Assembly: GCF_949987535.1 (NCBI RefSeq)
Contig: NC_080078.1
Span: 54,586,207 to 54,650,206 of the forward strand
DNA length: 64,000 nt
Reading direction: 5' to 3'
Source of the DNA: Balaenoptera acutorostrata
Lineage: Eukaryota; Chordata; Mammalia; Artiodactyla; Balaenopteridae
The translations under genes and the position numbers were made by a program. Shown here piece by piece: positions 60,900 to 64,000 of this stretch. The notes beneath the pieces are model-generated. The model made no database searches and had not been told where the DNA came from. It saw only the letters and a program-made list of their open reading frames with translations. Numbering within the stretch: position 1 is the stretch's first letter; every line of letters starts with the position of its first letter.

Positions 60900-61420
60900 A
60901 GTAATGTGTCCAGACTTTAAAATTATACTTAGTGGGGGGAATGGGGAAAAGTATGTCTATTCCATTTTCCCGGAATCTGCAGTCCAAGTTATATTTTTAG
61001 GAAAAAGTTGTAGAACTTAAAATCCAGGTGTGCTGTTTATTATCTTTTTGCCCCTCTTAAATTTTTTTTCTGTACTAATCTTTACCCCAGAAAGCTATCC
61101 TCTACAAATTGCAACATTTGTGTTTTCATGCCCTCTGGCTTTCTACTGGGTTTAGCCATGTAATACATCTATAAAAGACTGGAAGTTCTTTAGAAAGAAC
61201 GAGGAGAAAGATATTAGGGTAATTATTTTCTTTCCTCACTCCCTGCCAGGCCATAGTCCTAGCAGTGACTCCATTCCTCTAGGCATGGTCACAGTAACCC
61301 CTTGCACTGCTCTTGCTGGGGGAGTAACAAGCCTACGGCTCACAAGATCTCCTCAATGTTGTTTCTGGTGCTTTCACATCTTTTGTTGGTTTCCTCAACC
61401 CAACACTGACCTGTGTACTC
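60900..61420. other. Unassigned sequence
   Basis: No gene or repeat recognised. Confidence 0.4.
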
Positions 61421-61421
61421 A

Positions 61422-61659
61422 CAATTGACCCTTAAAAAATGTGGGGGTTAGGAGCACTGACACCCAACAACACCACCACCCCAGCCCTGCGGTTGAAAAT
61501 CTGTGTATAACTTTCCTGTCGACCCTCCATAGCATGGTAGCCACATTCAAAGATTCAACTAAGTACAGACTGTGTAAAACTGTAGTATGTATTTACTGAA
61601 AAAATTCATGATAAGTGAAACCACACAGTTCAAACGAGTGTTGTTCAAGGGTCATCTGT
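61422..61659 (-). mobile_element. Short non-autonomous Tigger/MER-type DNA transposon
   Basis: Terminal inverted repeats are visible: caattgacccttaaaaaatg at the left and the complementary gttgttcaagggtcatctg at the right (61641-61659). The interior includes 'gggggttaggagcactgaca' and 'gaaaatctgtgtataacttt', typical of a small TcMar-Tigger-related family. It has no coding capacity. Confidence 0.65.
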
Positions 61660-62415
61660 ACTTCCTTCATAAAACTCTCTTCTTCAAATATTTGTTTCCT
61701 GCCGGAATCTGATTGAAGTTAATTTTTTTTTTTTTAACTCTGCCTCTCTTTGGGGTAATAGGACGTAATGTCCCACAGCTCAAGTTGGTGTTGATTACAT
61801 GCAAATAGGAAGTGAGGAAAAGCATATTATTTAATATCACCTAATAATCTGTCACTATATAACAAGTGTCAGCCTCTTTTTCGAGGTTCAGCTGGTTCTC
61901 ATGTGATCATTGACTAACTCAATCATGTGAAGATCACATGGATCATGGGAGAAATATTAGTAAACCATTCCCAGTTAAACCTTGGAGAAGCCTTACTTAA
62001 ATTAACCTTGTTGAAACTGCCTTAGTTTTGATAAGTAGAAAGACAAATACAGAGTTACCAATACAGAATGATGTAGATATATATAAATAAACATATTTAT
62101 TATCTATTAAAAAGCTGAATTTTTGCTTTTGTCTAAACTCTCCACATATTTCAAAAAATTTCTCTATCCATTCTTCCATTTTCCTGATGAAGAAAATTGG
62201 TCCTTCCCTTGATAAGATTGGTTCTTCCCTTGATAAGATTCATTTTCAAAACCATTTATAGATTTGTCATTTTCCTAGTTCTCTCTTCTGTAGAATTCAT
62301 TTGATCATCAACATTTCTGATTCTTCTGTCAAGTCTATTCCCTTTTATTACCAGAAATGAAGCTGCTTTTCTGAATAAGGTGATGGGCAACTTATAAGGA
62401 GATTTTAACATGTAC
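61660..62415. other. Unassigned sequence
   Basis: No gene found. A short local direct duplication, ttggttcttcccttgataag at 62218 and an almost identical copy at about 62200, is present. Confidence 0.4.
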
Positions 62416-62794
62416 TGTTAAAAAGAAGACAACAGGCCCAAAACAGAGTCACTTGTGCTAAGTCCACACCATGAAACGGAGACAATACCTAACTTAATTG
62501 CAGTTTCAACCTCCTCCAGGAATGTAATCTTAACTGGTCAGTTTGGCACTTCCTGATCAGCACTAGTGACCTACCTGATAGACCCCTTTTGTCCCCTAAA
62601 AGAAGATGACTTTGCCGGAAACAATCTGCTCTTTCCTTATACCTCTCCTATTTCTGCCTATAAAAGTATTCCATTTTGTACAGCTCCTCCAAGTGCCTTT
62701 CTATTTGCTAGATGGGATGCTGCCCAATTTGTGAATCACTGAATAAAGCCAATTAGGTCTTTAACTTTACCCAGTTGAATTTTGTTTTTTAACA
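62416..62794 (+). mobile_element. Solo LTR, ERV1-like
   Basis: The segment is bounded by tgttaaaaa (62416) and the complementary ttttttaaca (62794), the TG...CA inverted ends of a retroviral LTR. Inside are a TATA box (tataaaag, 62659-62666) and a polyadenylation signal (aataaa, 62742-62747) about 76 bp downstream, the order expected for U3 and R. At 379 bp the size fits. No internal viral sequence adjoins it, so it is a solo LTR formed by recombination or an isolated remnant. Flanking 4-6 bp do not match (tgtac and gattt). The family is not named here. Confidence 0.65.
62659..62666 (+). promoter_or_regulatory. LTR TATA box
   Basis: The tataaaag inside the solo LTR is well placed before the AATAAA. 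Present-day activity is unknown. Confidence 0.55.
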
Positions 62795-64000
62795 GATTTT
62801 TGGCCTTTGTTCATATAAATGGTCTGCTGAAAATATGCACTATGTGTCCAGCTGATTTTCATCTTAAGTAACAATGAGATTTTCATCTTTGGTAACTATG
62901 GGAACTAAACCATAGTGGCAGATTAAAGTACAAGACTGGTGCTAAGAACTTTGGCCAAAACAGCAGAACTAGTGATATCTCCATTCATTTGGAATCTGTC
63001 TGTGTGCATAACCTCAGTTCAAATAGAGGACATTGGTGAGGTACCAACTGACACATAGTGAGAATGAGCTGGTTGCCACATAACCACTGGGTTTCAAAAG
63101 GATACTGTGAGTCTAATTCTGTAAAAGAAGAACTTATGAAAGTAAGTTTGAAAGGTTGGGGAGAACAGACAGAAAGACCTAAGAGCCTTGGATTTCTACT
63201 TTAGTTAGAAACAAACTTGATTTTGGTTAAGTCTCTTAACCTTTTAATCTTAGATCCTTTCTCTTAAAAGCACTCATTACTTATACCCATCTCAACTTTC
63301 TATAAAGAAAAATTCCAACAGCAAATGTATAATCATCCTAATTTTAGCCCAAAAGATAGAGTGATGTTGTTTATATTACAACTTTGCATTTTAGGGAATT
63401 TTGAGACTTCTTATATACATACAACAGAAGGAATCCACAATATTATCCATTCATTTATGTCAGTTGGCAAATATAGATGTATTCTAAATATTTAAATAAT
63501 GTGATAGAGTGATTATGGATATAGAGATATATAAGAAAAAACGTTATTTCTGAAAGTTTACAGCCTTGTTTGTCATAAGCTTTTAAATATACATAAAAGT
63601 AAGTGGGAAACATGGCAAATGAGTGTAACTAATATTAATTGTTCCTGAGACTGGAGTTGCTCAGGAAGAATTCCTAGGAAATAAGGCTACAGCCTTATTT
63701 TAACATGGGAAGACATTTGAATAGAGAAAGAAAATAAGGGAAGATATTTCAGGCCTGGGGGTATTTGAAGAACTGTAAGGAGGGCAATTTAGAGGAGATA
63801 AGCACTGACTATAAAGCTGAAAAGGAACACTGAGTCTTGCTGTGGGGTTCTGCATACCCTGAGGTGATGAAATTCCAAAGAAAGCCCATGAATGGAAGTC
63901 AGAACCAGTTCTGGGCCTGGATCCCTCAATAACTAACTGTGTGACCTGAATAATTCACTTAGTTTCTCTGGGAATTTGTTTCTCCTTTTTGTCAAAGGGA
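62795..64000. other. Mostly unassigned sequence with MIR-like scraps
   Basis: MIR-like text occurs near 63180-63260 ('agccttggatttctacttta', 'ttggttaagtctcttaacct'). No gene signal is visible. Confidence 0.4.
63885..64000 (+). repeat. MIR SINE fragment, continuing past the window edge
   Basis: The order 'agttctgggcctggatccct', 'aactaactgtgtgacctgaa' and 'cacttagtttctctgggaat' is the MIR core and following region. Confidence 0.7.

Noticed and set aside
60707..60904. 65-residue frame ending in a C-V repeat and E-R repeat
   Set aside because: It is produced by translating the (GT)n(GA)n microsatellite.

Overview
This is mammalian nuclear DNA, almost certainly from a cetacean or close relative. 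The clearest sign is a full-length tRNA-derived CHR-type SINE at 5481-5789, a family known from whales, dolphins and hippopotamuses. The L1 copies also share a 3' end of the kind I associate with cetartiodactyl genomes. Composition is AT-rich, and I found no complete host gene, no RNA gene and no CpG island. The window reads as an intergenic or deep intronic desert built from layers of transposons. Repeat family names come from recognising diagnostic sequence, not from a database run.

Layout. 1-5.4 kb: an old minus-strand L1 interrupted by a complete Tigger1 DNA transposon, then the SINE. 5.8-16.5 kb: mostly unique sequence with worn MIR, L2 and MER20 copies and a long (AT)n tract. 16.5-31.9 kb: an MLT1-like LTR, a full-length old minus-strand L1 (16981-23738) that carries an unexplained insert, an ERV-L gag-pro-pol remnant, and further minus-strand L1 pieces. 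One of these (30751-31924) is young and has a clear target-site duplication. 31.9-36.2 kb: L2 fragments and an old unassigned repeat.

36.25-45.86 kb is the most informative part. A minus-strand Tigger1 was split by an old L1 3' end and by a 6.9-kb full-length plus-strand L1 (36844-43737). That L1 has an intact ORF1, an ORF2 with only two visible lesions, a 75-bp tandem duplication in its 5' UTR, and about 0.92 kb of non-L1 sequence between its own 3' end and the final poly(A). A 16-bp target-site duplication encloses all of it, which is the signature of a 3' transduction.

45.9-57.7 kb: L2, an old plus-strand L1 with two later insertions, and a textbook 5'-inverted (twin-primed) L1 at 51777-53194 with a perfect 13-bp duplication. 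A small open block at 54751-54954 might be a coding exon, but I do not recognise the protein. 57.7-64 kb: an old minus-strand L1, a (GT)n(GA)n tract, a short inverted-repeat DNA transposon, a solo LTR of ERV1 type and MIR fragments.

The genes present do not cooperate in any host pathway. The only protein-coding capacity with clear family identity belongs to L1, Tigger and ERV-L, and all of it except L1 ORF1 is broken. I see no evidence for a new biological system. The best leads are the 3' transduction, the unidentified poly(A)-tailed insert inside the older L1, and the candidate exon.
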